Program-made: the position numbers and the translations under genes | Notes under the pieces: generated by a model | What the model was told of the DNA's origin: nothing | What the model saw: the letters and a program-made list of their open reading frames with translations, nothing else | Databases searched by the model: none | Assembly: GCF_017592475.1 (NCBI RefSeq) | Contig: NZ_JAGFNP010000015.1 | Span: 1 to 64,000, forward strand | Direction: 5' to 3' | From: Glycomyces niveus | GTDB lineage: Bacteria; Actinomycetota; Actinomycetes; Mycobacteriales; Micromonosporaceae | Length of the DNA stretch: 64,000 nucleotides | Part shown: positions 8,118 through 16,111 of the stretch, piece by piece | Numbering within the stretch: the stretch's first letter is position 1 | Layout: each line of letters opens with the position of its first letter

Positions 8118-8942
8118 CTAACGGAACGCGTCGGCGTTCGCCGTGGCCCACGCGGTGAAGGGCAGCGGCTGCCGCCCGACGATCCGCTCGACGGTGTCGG
8201 CCACCGTGCGCCCCTCCTCGGGGGTGTTGCCCAGGGCCTCCGTGAGGAACGCGATCACGTGCTCGGGCATGCCCTCGCCGCGCCACTTCTCGTGCGCCTC
8301 TTCGACGGTGAGCTCCACGAACTCGATCTCGCGGCCGACCGCGTCGCCCAGGGCGCGGACCTTGTCCTGCATCGTCAGGACCTCGGGGCCGGTGATGACC
8401 AGCGACTCGCCGTCGTACCCGCCGTCGACGAGGACCTTCGCCGCGACCGCGCCGATGTCGGCCGGGTGGACCATGGCGCTGAGCCGGTCGCCGAAGGGCT
8501 CGCGGATCGCCTCGCCGGCCTTGATCACCCCGGACCACCACATGGCCGCGTTCGACATGAACTCGACCGGGCGCAGGAACGTCGCCTCGATCGCGCTGGC
8601 CTCGAGGGCCTGTTCGAGGGGGCCGGTGGCGACGCCGCCGAGGACGGTGGCGCGGCGGACGCCGGCCTGCTCGGCGAGGGCGACGAGCCCGGCGGGGTCG
8701 GGTAGGGCGCCGTAGCCCTCGCCGGCGAAGTTGATGAAGTGGACGGCGTCGACGTCCTTGAAGGCGTCGGCGAGGGTGTCGAGCGCGGCGAGGTCGCCGA
8801 CGGCGATCTCGACGCCTTCGGGAAGGGCCGCTTCGGCGTTGCGGGTCAGGGCCCGGATCTGGGCGGTCGGGTCGAGGGCGGTGATCTGCTCGACGACGTT
8901 GCGGCCGACGGTGCCGGTGGCGCCGGTGACGAGGATGCGCAT
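8118..8942 (-). CDS. NmrA-like NAD(P)-binding reductase
   Basis: This 274-aa atypical short-chain dehydrogenase has the nucleotide-binding motif GATGTVGRNV at residues 7-16. The family includes NAD(P)H:quinone reductases and redox sensors of the NmrA/YtfG type. Typical elements are AVHFINFAGEGYG, VLGGVATGPLE and TFLRPVEFMSN. The start ATG has GAAGGAG six bases upstream. It is monocistronic, with its own strong promoter carrying two 15-bp operators and its own terminator, which suggests stress- or ligand-induced expression. A more distant relative lies at 42.4 kb. The exact substrate is not predictable. Confidence 0.85.
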   Translation of the reverse strand: MRILVTGATGTVGRNVVEQITALDPTAQIRALTRNAEAALPEGVEIAVGDLAALDTLADAFKDVDAVHFINFAGEGYGALPDPAGLVALAEQAGVRRATVLGGVATGPLEQALEASAIEATFLRPVEFMSNAAMWWSGVIKAGEAIREPFGDRLSAMVHPADIGAVAAKVLVDGGYDGESLVITGPEVLTMQDKVRALGDAVGREIEFVELTVEEAHEKWRGEGMPEHVIAFLTEALGNTPEEGRTVADTVERIVGRQPLPFTAWATANADAFR

Positions 8943-8971
8943 GGGGTTCTCCTTCTTCGAAACTCCGGAAC

Positions 8972-9017
8972 GGAATGTCATGTTCCGATCATAGCAGAGC
9001 GGAACGATCTGTTCCAA
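8972..9017 (-). promoter_or_regulatory. promoter with two GGAAC-type operators
   Basis: On the minus strand TTGGAA (9012-9017), an 18-bp spacer and TATGAT (8988-8993) form a good promoter. Operator 1, GGAATGTCATGTTCC (8972-8986), lies just downstream of the -10. Operator 2, GGAACGATCTGTTCC (9001-9015), overlaps the -35. The centres are 29 bp apart. This layout indicates repression by a dimer, perhaps TetR, MarR or HxlR type; no regulator gene is adjacent. Confidence 0.7.
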
Positions 9018-9069
9018 TAAGGGGGCCGGGTTTTTCCGAAGAAGTGCCGACGGCTGGTATCGGCGCTGG

Positions 9070-9744
9070 TCAGCGCTCTCTCGGGTCGCCCGCGGTGATG
9101 AGGCCCGTCTCGTACGCGCAGATGACCGCTTGCGCGCGGTCGCGCAGGCCGAGCTTGGCGAAGACCTTCCCGACGTGCGTCTTCACCGTCTGCTCCGACA
9201 CGAACAGGGCTTTGGCGATCTCCGGGTTCGACAGGCCCCGGGCGATCAGGCGCAGGACTTCCTCCTCGCGCGGGGTGAGCGTGTCGAGCTTCGCCGACCG
9301 CCGCAGGGCCGGTTTCGCCTTGAAGCTCTGCTCGATGAGCCGCCGCGTCACCGACGGCGCCAGCAGCGCGTCGCCCGCCGCGACCACCCGCACCGCCGCG
9401 ATGAGGTCGCCGGGCGGGGCGTCCTTGAGCAGGAACCCGCTGGCGCCCATGCGGAGCGCCTCGTAGACGTAGTCGTCGAGGTCGAACGTGGTCAGCATGA
9501 GCACCCGCGGCCGCCGCTCCTCCGGGACGGACAGGATCCGCTTCGCCGCCTCCAAGCCGTCCATAGTGGGCATGCGCACGTCCATGAGGACCACGTCGGG
9601 CCGCAGTCGGGCCGTCTCGGTGACCGCGCCGACACCGTCCTCGGCGTCACCCGCGACCTCGATGTCCGCCTGCGCGTTCAGCAGCGCCGCGAACCCGGCG
9701 CGCACCATGGCCTGGTCGTCGGCGATCAGCACCTTGATCGTCAC
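9070..9744 (-). CDS. NarL/LuxR-type response regulator
   Basis: This 224-aa protein has an N-terminal receiver domain (phospho-acceptor Asp in VVLMDVRMP, acidic pocket in IADDQ, Lys in LLKDAPP) and a C-terminal LuxR helix-turn-helix (LTPREEEVLRLIARGLSNPEIAKAL is the fold start). It is phosphorylated by the histidine kinase encoded just upstream, whose stop overlaps its start in ATGA. The target genes are not evident. The adjacent DUF998 gene, divergent from the kinase, is a candidate. Confidence 0.95.
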   Translation of the reverse strand: MTIKVLIADDQAMVRAGFAALLNAQADIEVAGDAEDGVGAVTETARLRPDVVLMDVRMPTMDGLEAAKRILSVPEERRPRVLMLTTFDLDDYVYEALRMGASGFLLKDAPPGDLIAAVRVVAAGDALLAPSVTRRLIEQSFKAKPALRRSAKLDTLTPREEEVLRLIARGLSNPEIAKALFVSEQTVKTHVGKVFAKLGLRDRAQAVICAYETGLITAGDPRER

Positions 9745-11060
9745 GGGGACTCCTCAATGGTCGAACGGTCCTCGATGGGCAGCACCGCGTGCACGCGGAA
9801 CCCGCCCTCGGCGGTCGGCCCGGTCTCGAGCGTCCCGCCGTCGAGCGAGACGCGCTCGCGCATCCCGACCAGGCCCAGCCCCGACCCGTGCGGGTCCGGC
9901 ACCGCCCCGCCCGAGGGCGGCGGGCCGTTCACCACCGTAACCTCGATCCGCCCGTCCACGGCGGCGACCTCGACGTCCGTCGCGGCACCGGGCGCGTGCC
10001 GCACCACGTTGCTCAACGCCTCCTGCACCACCCGAAACACCGTGAGCGCCACCGTCTCCGGCAGGTCCTCCGGCACGCCGCCCACCCGCAGCGCCACCGG
10101 CGTCCCCGCCCGGTCGACCGCCTCCGCGAGCCCCCTCAGCGCCCCCGGGCCCGGCTGCGGCGCCCGCGCACCCGCCTCGTCCTCACTGCGCAGCACCCCC
10201 AACAGCCGCCGCATCTCCGCCAGCGACTCGCGCGCCTGCCCGCTGATCGACCGGAACTCCGCCTTCGCCTCCTCGCCGAGCCCCGCGAGCCGGTACTCCG
10301 CCGTCGACGACTGCACCGCGATCACCGACATGTGGTGCGCGACAATGTCGTGCAGCTCCCGCGCGATCCGCGTCCGCTCCTCGAGCAGCCGCCGCTGATG
10401 CCGCTCGGTCTCGGCGACCCGCTCCTCCTCGGCCACCCGCGCCCGGCCCTGCCGCCAGATCCGCACCGTCAACCCGATCAGGAACGCCAGCGCCCCCAGC
10501 AGCGCGCCGAGCGTGAGACTGTCCCCGGCGAGGCTGGCGCTGGGGAGCACCTGTTCCGCCGGCTGCGGATCCAGCGAGCCCACATTGGACGCCCAGATCG
10601 CGAGCATCCCCGCCAGGAGATACCCGACCCAGCACAGGACGCCCAGCCACGGCCGCCGGTCTCGGCCGAGCGCGAACAGCACGACCAAGGCCGCGAACAG
10701 GTTCGTCGTGGTGAGCGGCCACGGCATCCAGGCCTCGATTGACGAGAACAGCAGGATCATCGTGAACGAGGCCATGACCAGCAGCCACGCCTCGAACGGC
10801 CGGAACCGGGCCAGCACGACCGCAGCGCCCGTGGCCCCGGCCGGAAATACCGACCATGCGATCCCGTAGTCGACGCCCAGCGTGTGGTTCTCGATCAGGA
10901 ACAGCATCAACGCGAACGGCACCGAACCGGGACCGACGAGCGCGAGCGTGGTCGTGAACCGCCAGCGCCACGAGACGGCGCCGATCGGCGCGGCGGCGAT
11001 CAGGTACGTGATCACGGCACGGACCGGGCTGGACTTCCCGGATCGGGTCTCGGACTGCAC
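9741..11060 (-). CDS. membrane histidine kinase (HisKA_3)
   Basis: This 439-aa sensor kinase has six or so N-terminal membrane helices, a coiled linker, a HisKA_3 dimerisation domain with the phospho-His in ARELHDIVAHHMSV, and a C-terminal HATPase domain (HGSGLGLVGMRERV). No large extracellular sensor domain is present, so the stimulus is probably membrane-associated. I chose GTG as start because a TACGTT box ends six bases upstream, matching the leaderless geometry of other genes here; longer starts lack a ribosome binding site. It overlaps the response regulator by four bases, so the two are coupled. Confidence 0.9.
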   Translation of the reverse strand: MQSETRSGKSSPVRAVITYLIAAAPIGAVSWRWRFTTTLALVGPGSVPFALMLFLIENHTLGVDYGIAWSVFPAGATGAAVVLARFRPFEAWLLVMASFTMILLFSSIEAWMPWPLTTTNLFAALVVLFALGRDRRPWLGVLCWVGYLLAGMLAIWASNVGSLDPQPAEQVLPSASLAGDSLTLGALLGALAFLIGLTVRIWRQGRARVAEEERVAETERHQRRLLEERTRIARELHDIVAHHMSVIAVQSSTAEYRLAGLGEEAKAEFRSISGQARESLAEMRRLLGVLRSEDEAGARAPQPGPGALRGLAEAVDRAGTPVALRVGGVPEDLPETVALTVFRVVQEALSNVVRHAPGAATDVEVAAVDGRIEVTVVNGPPPSGGAVPDPHGSGLGLVGMRERVSLDGGTLETGPTAEGGFRVHAVLPIEDRSTIEESP

Positions 11061-11066
11061 CCGTCC

Positions 11067-11072
11067 AACGTA
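11067..11072 (-). promoter_or_regulatory. leaderless -10 box of the kinase operon
   Basis: TACGTT on the minus strand ends six bases before the GTG start of the histidine kinase. No convincing -35 was seen. Confidence 0.4.
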
Positions 11073-11190
11073 TGCCGCCCCCGGCCTGCGCGCCCTCACT
11101 CCCGGGTACGGGATTCCGGGCCCGCTCTCACCCCCTGGGGTGAGGCCCGATTCCACGCCGCAGCCCGAGGGAACGGCGCGTTCGCGCCCC

Positions 11191-11196
11191 TACCGT
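11191..11196 (+). promoter_or_regulatory. leaderless -10 box of the DUF998 gene
   Basis: TACCGT ends seven bases before the ATG and no ribosome binding site lies between, which suggests transcription starts at or next to the start codon. Confidence 0.4.
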
Positions 11197-11203
11197 TCGC
11201 CGC

Positions 11204-11929
11204 ATGTTCCAGCACCTGTTCCGCTCTCGCGCAGCCGAAGTGACCGCCATGGCCGCGGTCGCCGCCAGCCAGGCCGGCTTCGCGGTGATGCACCTGACCC
11301 AGTCCGACGCGGTGAACCCGGTGGCCACGCCGGTGTCGAGCTACGCCCTCACGTGGCCGGGGATCGTCCTGTTCCCCGCCTCGGTCCTCGCCCTCGCGCT
11401 GGCGTGCGCGATCCTCGCCGGGCGCGGGGTCGGGCTCGCCCGGGAGCGGTTCGTCCGCTTCCTGCTCGGCTCGACCGCGGTGATGCTGCTGTGCGCGGCG
11501 GTCTTCCGGACCGGGACGCCCGAATCAGGGCTCACATGGTGGGCGCAGATCCACCGCTACACCGCGGGGGCGGCGTTCGTGCTGCTCACGGTCGTGGCGG
11601 CGTTGTGCGCGGTGCGCATGAAGGACGCCGACGTGCCCGACTGGGTGCGGCGGGGCACATGGTGGGTGACGGGCCTGGCGGCGCTGACGTTCCTGACGAC
11701 GACGGTGAACACGTTCCTGCCGGGATTCCTCGACGGCGGCGACTGGCGCGGGATCGGGCAGCGGGTGCTCCTGGTGGTGCTCTCGGCGCTGGTGTGGATC
11801 CTGGTGGCGAACTCGGCCCGGGCGACCGTCCGGGCGGCGGCACCGGTGCCCGCGGGTGCCGATGCGGCGGCGGTTCCGATTGGGACGGTCGCGGATGCGG
11901 TGCCCGCGCTGGCGGGGACGCGGTCGTGA
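11204..11929 (+). CDS. DUF998-like membrane protein
   Basis: This 241-aa protein has six predicted membrane helices and resembles the DUF998 family of uncharacterised actinobacterial membrane proteins (PVSSYALTWPGIVLFPAS in the second helix region, then conserved HRYTAGAAF). The function is unknown; a membrane sensor or enzyme is possible. The last 35 residues are Ala/Pro-rich and probably cytoplasmic. It is divergent from the two-component operon and overlaps the next small gene by GTGA, so it may be part of the same response. Confidence 0.75.
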   Translation: MFQHLFRSRAAEVTAMAAVAASQAGFAVMHLTQSDAVNPVATPVSSYALTWPGIVLFPASVLALALACAILAGRGVGLARERFVRFLLGSTAVMLLCAAVFRTGTPESGLTWWAQIHRYTAGAAFVLLTVVAALCAVRMKDADVPDWVRRGTWWVTGLAALTFLTTTVNTFLPGFLDGGDWRGIGQRVLLVVLSALVWILVANSARATVRAAAPVPAGADAAAVPIGTVADAVPALAGTRS

Positions 11930-12087
11930 GCGGGCTCGGGGCGCTGCGGGCGCGGTGGGGCCGGGCGCGGATGGCGATGGGGAAGTGCGGGGAGCTGCGG
12001 CGGCGGGAGCGGTCGCGGCGCGACGGCCCGGTGTTCGTCCGACCGGAGGAGGCCCCGCCGGGGCCGGGCTTCGGGAGCTGGTTCTAG
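11926..12087 (+). CDS. small basic protein, 53 aa
   Basis: This short gene starts with GTG inside the stop region of the preceding membrane gene (GTGA overlap), so translational coupling is likely. The product is rich in Arg and Gly with the end PPGPGFGSWF. Third codon positions are almost all G or C in this frame, as in real genes here. No family is recognised. It could be an over-called extension, but the overlap geometry supports it. Confidence 0.5.
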   Translation: MSGLGALRARWGRARMAMGKCGELRRRERSRRDGPVFVRPEEAPPGPGFGSWF

Positions 12088-12213
12088 CGGGAGGGCGGTC
12101 CGGTGCACCTGGGGTCGGGTGTGTCGGGAATCAGGCGCCCCCGATATCAAGGATGCGAGAGGGGTACGACATTCGCGGGCAGGAGCGGGCGGGTGCGGGG
12201 ACAGTGAAGCGGT

Positions 12214-12239
12214 GAGGGCGGTCCGTGCGGCGCGCCCTC
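12214..12239 (-). terminator. hairpin after the 86-aa gene
   Basis: Stem GAGGGCG (12214-12220) pairs with CGCCCTC (12233-12239). It lies 14 nt past the stop of the small minus-strand gene and has no clear T-run. The remaining 12.09-12.25 kb spacer shows nothing else. Confidence 0.4.
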
Positions 12240-12253
12240 TTTCTCGATGAGGC

Positions 12254-12514
12254 TCAAATCGAGTTGGCGTACTGCTCGAAGGTGTCGGCGCCGCCTTGGT
12301 AGAGGGTGATGGCCTCTTCGAGCTTCTCCTTCGCCTGCTGCCACTGGCCGAGCGCTTCGCCGGGCATAGGGCTGCCGGTGTCCTGGGTGGCGGCGGTGCC
12401 GGCGCCGATCGCGTTCTCGGTCTGGGACTGGGCGCCGCCGATGGCGCCCATGGCCTCCTGGACCTGTTCGATCGCGCTCTGGATCTGCGACTTGATCTCC
12501 GCGGTGCTGGCCAT
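12254..12514 (-). CDS. small helical WXG100/DUF6244-like protein
   Basis: This acidic, Gln-rich 86-aa protein is predicted to be two long helices (IKSQIQSAIEQVQEAMGAIG and QWQQAKEKLEEAITLYQGGA) broken by a Gly/Pro turn. There is no signal peptide or cysteine. This is the size and helix-turn-helix shape of WXG100-like and DUF6244-like proteins, which in actinobacteria often precede or fuse to secreted polymorphic toxins. A similar helical segment forms the N-terminus of the deaminase toxin at 40.7 kb. Start ATG is preceded by AGGGGGGA. No secretion locus is adjacent. Confidence 0.65.
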   Translation of the reverse strand: MASTAEIKSQIQSAIEQVQEAMGAIGGAQSQTENAIGAGTAATQDTGSPMPGEALGQWQQAKEKLEEAITLYQGGADTFEQYANSI

Positions 12515-12614
12515 GCGCCGTCCCCCCTCGCCTCGAGAATGCCCGGTTACGAGGCTCACCGTAATGGACGCGGGGCGTTTTTCGCGGCCGTTCGCGCCGA
12601 CGCCCCGCGCGCGG

Positions 12615-13328
12615 TCACGCGCGCCAGTACGCCATCGCGTGGAGCCGGTCCTTGGGGATGCCGATCTCCTTGCGGGCGAACGCGGTCAGCGCGCGGGTGG
12701 AGGCGGCTTCGCAGGCGATCCAGCAGTAGGCCGCGGCGGGGTCCGGGGCGAGTTCGGGGAGTTCCTTGCGGACCTGCTCGACGAGCGCGCCGCCGTCCTG
12801 GCCGCGCGGGACGCGCCGCAGGTCGTGGTGTGCGGTGGTGCGGTAGGGGAGTTCGCCGTCGTCGGCGGTCTCGAACCAGATCGTGGCCGGGGTCTCGGGG
12901 AAGGCGTCGAGGAGCGAGTTGATCGCTGGGAGCGACGCGGCGTCGCCGACGAGGAGCAGCCGCTCCGGGGCGGGGTCGAGGGGCTCGAACCCGGTGCCGT
13001 ACACCGTCGCCTGGATGGTCTCGCCCGGTTCGGCCCGGCGGGACCAGTCGCTCGCGGTGCCGTCGTGGAGCGCGAACTCGATGGCGAACGTGCCGGCCTC
13101 GCGGTCGGGGTCGACGATGGTGTAGCCGCGCTGGTGGGGCTTGCCGTCGTGGTCGAACCAGAGCCGCACCCACATCGTGGGGTGCGGGGGCAGCTGGGCG
13201 AGGAGGCCGCCGTCGGTGAAGGCGAGCCGGCGGTAGTGCTCGGTGATCTGCGTCGCGCCGGTGACGGTGAACGTGAAGTCCTTGGCGCGCAGCAGCTTCA
13301 GCACCGCGCCCTCCCAGCCGTGTCCCAT
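12615..13328 (-). CDS. siderophore-interacting FAD reductase (SIP family)
   Basis: This 237-aa cytoplasmic flavoprotein releases iron from imported ferric siderophores by reduction. The FAD-binding motif RGYTIVDPD and the NAD(P)H-domain elements LLLVGDAASLPA and YCWIACEAAS are typical of the SIP/ViuB family. Start ATG has GAAGGGACC upstream. It is divergent from the acylase-acetyltransferase fusion, and both share an iron box in the 66-bp gap, so both should be made under iron starvation. No siderophore importer or synthetase is adjacent. Confidence 0.9.
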   Translation of the reverse strand: MGHGWEGAVLKLLRAKDFTFTVTGATQITEHYRRLAFTDGGLLAQLPPHPTMWVRLWFDHDGKPHQRGYTIVDPDREAGTFAIEFALHDGTASDWSRRAEPGETIQATVYGTGFEPLDPAPERLLLVGDAASLPAINSLLDAFPETPATIWFETADDGELPYRTTAHHDLRRVPRGQDGGALVEQVRKELPELAPDPAAAYCWIACEAASTRALTAFARKEIGIPKDRLHAMAYWRA

Positions 13329-13373
13329 GCCCGGTCCCTTCTCGCACCCCAGTGCGAATCAAGCTCATTACTC

Positions 13374-13392
13374 TTAGGTTAGACTAACCTAA
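13374..13392. promoter_or_regulatory. iron box (IdeR/DmdR type)
   Basis: TTAGGTTAGACTAACCTAA is a perfect 19-bp match to the actinobacterial iron-box consensus bound by Fe(II)-loaded IdeR/DmdR1/DtxR. It ends two bases before the ATG of the fusion gene and covers the divergent promoter region, including candidate -10 hexamers TAGACT and TAACCT. Repression in iron-replete cells is expected. Confidence 0.95.
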
Positions 13393-13394
13393 CT

Positions 13395-15965
13395 ATGAGT
13401 TTCGTGTGCTACCGGGACGCCTGGGGCGTCCCCCACCTGCGCGCGACCGATCCCCAATCGCTCGCGTTCGCCCAGGGACACAACGCCGCCGACGACCGCG
13501 CCTGGCAACTGGAGACCCTTCAGCGCCGCGCCACCGGGACCTCGGCCGCCATCTTCGGACCCGAATGGCTCCCCTGGGACCGCCTCGCCCGCCAGACCCG
13601 CATCACCGACACCGCCCGCGCCGCCTACGACCACCTCGACCCCGACACCGCCGCCTGGGTCCGCGCCTACACCGCCGGCGTCAACACCGCCCTCCCCCGC
13701 GCCGCCGCCCACGCCCCCGAATTCACCAGCCCCCCAACCCCATGGCAACCCTGGACCCCCCTCGCCGTCTGGCACGCCGAACACCTCCTCTTCGGCTCCG
13801 GCTTCCCCGCCAAACTCTGGCGCGAACGCGTCATCGAACACCTCGGCCCCGAAGCCGTCGGCCGCTTCGCCATGGACGGACCCGCCCCCACCGGCTCCAA
13901 CGGCTGGATCACCACCCGCACCGCCACCGGCGCCCCCATCATCGCCGGCGACCCCCACCGCTTCCTCCAACTCCCCGGCGCCTACCAGCAAATCCGCCTC
14001 GCCTGCAACGAATTCGACGTCATCGGCCTCGCCATGCCCGGCCTCCCCGGCATCGCCCACTTCGCACACACCGGCCACGTCGCCTGGGGCATCACCAACG
14101 CCATGGCCGACACCCAGGACCTCTACCAAGAGCAACTGCGCCGCCACCCCGACGGCACCCTCGAAGCCCATGGCCCCCACGGCTGGGAACCCGCCCTCAC
14201 CCGCACCGAGACCATCGACGTCGCCGGCACCGCACCCGCCACCGTCGAAATCACCACCACCGCCCGCGGCGCCGTCATCGCCGACGACGGCACCACCGCG
14301 CTGGCCCTGCGCAGCCCGCTCGACGCCGAACCCGAGATCGGCTTCGCGGCCCTCCCGAAACTGCTGCGCGCCCGCACCGTCGCCGACGTCGACGCCGCCC
14401 TCGACGGCTGGGTCCTCCCCGTCAACGTGGTCATGGCCGCCGACACCGCCGGCGGGCTCCTCCACCGCGTCGCCGGGCGCGTGCCCGAACGCGACGCCGC
14501 CAACCTCGTCCGCCCCGTCCCCGCCTCCGACCCGCGCTACGCCTGGCGCGGTTGGAAGCCCTCGGCCTCCAAGCCGGTCGACGGGTTCGCGGCCATGGCC
14601 AACGACCGCGGCATCTCCGGGCCGCTCGGCGTCGAGTTCTGCTCCCCGGCGCGGGCCGCGCGCATCGCCGAACTCCTCGCGGCGCGCGACGACTGGACCG
14701 CCGCCGACATGGCCGCCGTCCACACCGATACGCTCCTGCCCACCGCCGCACCGCTGCTCGGCCTCCTCGCCGGGCTCGACCTCACCGGGCCCGCCGCGGC
14801 CCTGCGCGACCGGCTGCTCGCCTGGGACCGCCGCATGGACGCCGCCAGCGCCGACGCCGCCGCGTTCGCCGCGTTCCGGGCCGCGTTCATCCGCGGCCTC
14901 GCCGCCCTCCCGGTCGTCGCCCCCCTCGCCGCGCCCTCCCGCCACCCCGAGGTGTTCGCGCCCTGGCTCGTCCTCGAAGTCCGCATCGGCTTCGCCCTCG
15001 AGCACCTCCTCGACGGCGACCTCATCACCGCCACCGAACGGGACGCCGCACTGCGCGCCGCACTCGACACCGCTGCGGCGCAGCCGGACACGACCTGGGG
15101 CGAGGTCCACCGCCTCGTCCCCTGGCGCGACATCGACCCGCCCGAGGCGCTCACCGGCATGTCCGGCGACGCCGACTGCGTCCTGTCCACCTCCGGCGCC
15201 CCCGGCCTCACCGAGGACTTCTCCCGCGGGCCCGCCGCCCGCTGGGTCTGGGACCTCGCCGACCGCCCACAGAGCCGCTGGATCGTCCCCTTCGGCGCCT
15301 CAGGGCGCCCCGGCCCGCACTACCGCGACCAGCACGCCCTCTGGCGCGACGGCGAACTCATCCCCGTCACCACCGACTGGCAAGCACTGCAAGAGGAGTA
15401 CCGCATGATCGACCGCCCCGCCGTGTTCGAGCAGACCCTGGACGGCTTCGGCGCCGTCGCCATCGTGCCCGTCCACCCCAGTGAGGATCTCGACCTCATC
15501 TACGGCTGGGTCACCGAGGAGCGCGCCCGCTTCTGGGGCATGACCGAGCACACCAAGGACTACGTGCTCGAGATCTACGAGTACCTCGACGCCCTCCCCA
15601 CCCACCACGCCTACCTCGTGCTGCGCGACCGCGAACCCGTAGCGCTCTTCCAGACCTACGAGCCCGACGCCGACCCCGTCGGCGAGTGCTACGACGTCGA
15701 ACCCGGTGACATCGGCGCCCACCTCCTCGTCGCCCCCGCCCGCGGCACCGCCACACCCGGCTTCACCGGCGCTCTCATGCGCGCCTTCGCCGCGTTCCTC
15801 TTCGCCGACCCCAAGCACCGGCGCATCGTCGTCGAACCCGACGCCCGCAACGAGCAGGCCGCCGTCCGCATGCGCCGCACCGGTTTCACCCTCGGCCCCG
15901 AGATCCAGCTGCCCGACAAGACCGCCCGCCTCGCGTTCCTGCGCCGCGAGGACGCCTGCCTCTGA
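13395..15965 (+). CDS. penicillin acylase-siderophore acetyltransferase fusion
   Basis: This 856-aa protein joins two enzymes. Residues 1-660 are a penicillin acylase (Ntn hydrolase): the N-terminus YRDAWGVPHL and the nucleophile Ser168 in TGSNGW, exposed by self-cleavage, are clear. Residues 672-850 are a GNAT of the IucB/RhbD siderophore type (HHAYLVLRDREPVALFQTYE, GDIGAHLLVAP, RRIVVEPDARNEQA), which N-acylates hydroxylated amines. No export signal is obvious. At the join, ATG 15405 has AAGAGGAG six bases upstream, so the GNAT could also be made alone. As I recall, some desferrioxamine clusters carry a penicillin-amidase gene, desG. A role in siderophore acylation and deacylation is inferred. 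The ATG abuts the iron box, so the mRNA is nearly leaderless. Confidence 0.85.
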   Translation: MSFVCYRDAWGVPHLRATDPQSLAFAQGHNAADDRAWQLETLQRRATGTSAAIFGPEWLPWDRLARQTRITDTARAAYDHLDPDTAAWVRAYTAGVNTALPRAAAHAPEFTSPPTPWQPWTPLAVWHAEHLLFGSGFPAKLWRERVIEHLGPEAVGRFAMDGPAPTGSNGWITTRTATGAPIIAGDPHRFLQLPGAYQQIRLACNEFDVIGLAMPGLPGIAHFAHTGHVAWGITNAMADTQDLYQEQLRRHPDGTLEAHGPHGWEPALTRTETIDVAGTAPATVEITTTARGAVIADDGTTALALRSPLDAEPEIGFAALPKLLRARTVADVDAALDGWVLPVNVVMAADTAGGLLHRVAGRVPERDAANLVRPVPASDPRYAWRGWKPSASKPVDGFAAMANDRGISGPLGVEFCSPARAARIAELLAARDDWTAADMAAVHTDTLLPTAAPLLGLLAGLDLTGPAAALRDRLLAWDRRMDAASADAAAFAAFRAAFIRGLAALPVVAPLAAPSRHPEVFAPWLVLEVRIGFALEHLLDGDLITATERDAALRAALDTAAAQPDTTWGEVHRLVPWRDIDPPEALTGMSGDADCVLSTSGAPGLTEDFSRGPAARWVWDLADRPQSRWIVPFGASGRPGPHYRDQHALWRDGELIPVTTDWQALQEEYRMIDRPAVFEQTLDGFGAVAIVPVHPSEDLDLIYGWVTEERARFWGMTEHTKDYVLEIYEYLDALPTHHAYLVLRDREPVALFQTYEPDADPVGECYDVEPGDIGAHLLVAPARGTATPGFTGALMRAFAAFLFADPKHRRIVVEPDARNEQAAVRMRRTGFTLGPEIQLPDKTARLAFLRREDACL

Positions 15966-15970
15966 AGCAC

Positions 15971-16003
15971 CGCCGGCCGGCCCCGGCGTGGGGCCGGCCG
16001 GCG
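15971..16003 (+). terminator. terminator after the fusion gene
   Basis: A 14-bp perfect stem, CGCCGGCCGGCCCC / GGGGCCGGCCGGCG, with a 5-nt loop starts six bases after the stop codon. The T-run is weak, as is usual in high-GC actinomycetes. Confidence 0.75.
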
Positions 16004-16030
16004 GCGCCTTTGCCGCGGCCGGTCGCGCAT

Positions 16031-16069
16031 GCGGCGGCCCCGGCACTGGTGCCATGCCAGGGCCGCCGC
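16031..16069 (-). terminator. hairpin after the pectate lyase gene
   Basis: GCGGCGGCCC (16031-16040) pairs with GGGCCGCCGC (16060-16069). It lies 42 nt beyond the minus-strand stop codon and probably terminates that transcript. Confidence 0.55.
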
Positions 16070-16111
16070 GGGAATGCAGAGGCGGTGTCCATCTAGGAGC
16101 ACCCCCGCAGC

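Noticed and set aside
10882..12087. 401-codon plus-strand frame running through the kinase and DUF998 genes
   Set aside because: It crosses a divergent promoter and is antisense to the kinase. Only its last 53 codons, starting at 11926, are credible as a gene.
12556..13368. alternative longer frame over the siderophore-interacting gene
   Set aside because: It is out of frame with the FAD and NAD(P)H motifs and is rich in Arg/Pro.
13389..15110. 573-codon Gly/Glu-rich minus-strand frame
   Set aside because: It is antisense to the acylase fusion, which has clear catalytic motifs. Composition is typical of a shadow frame.
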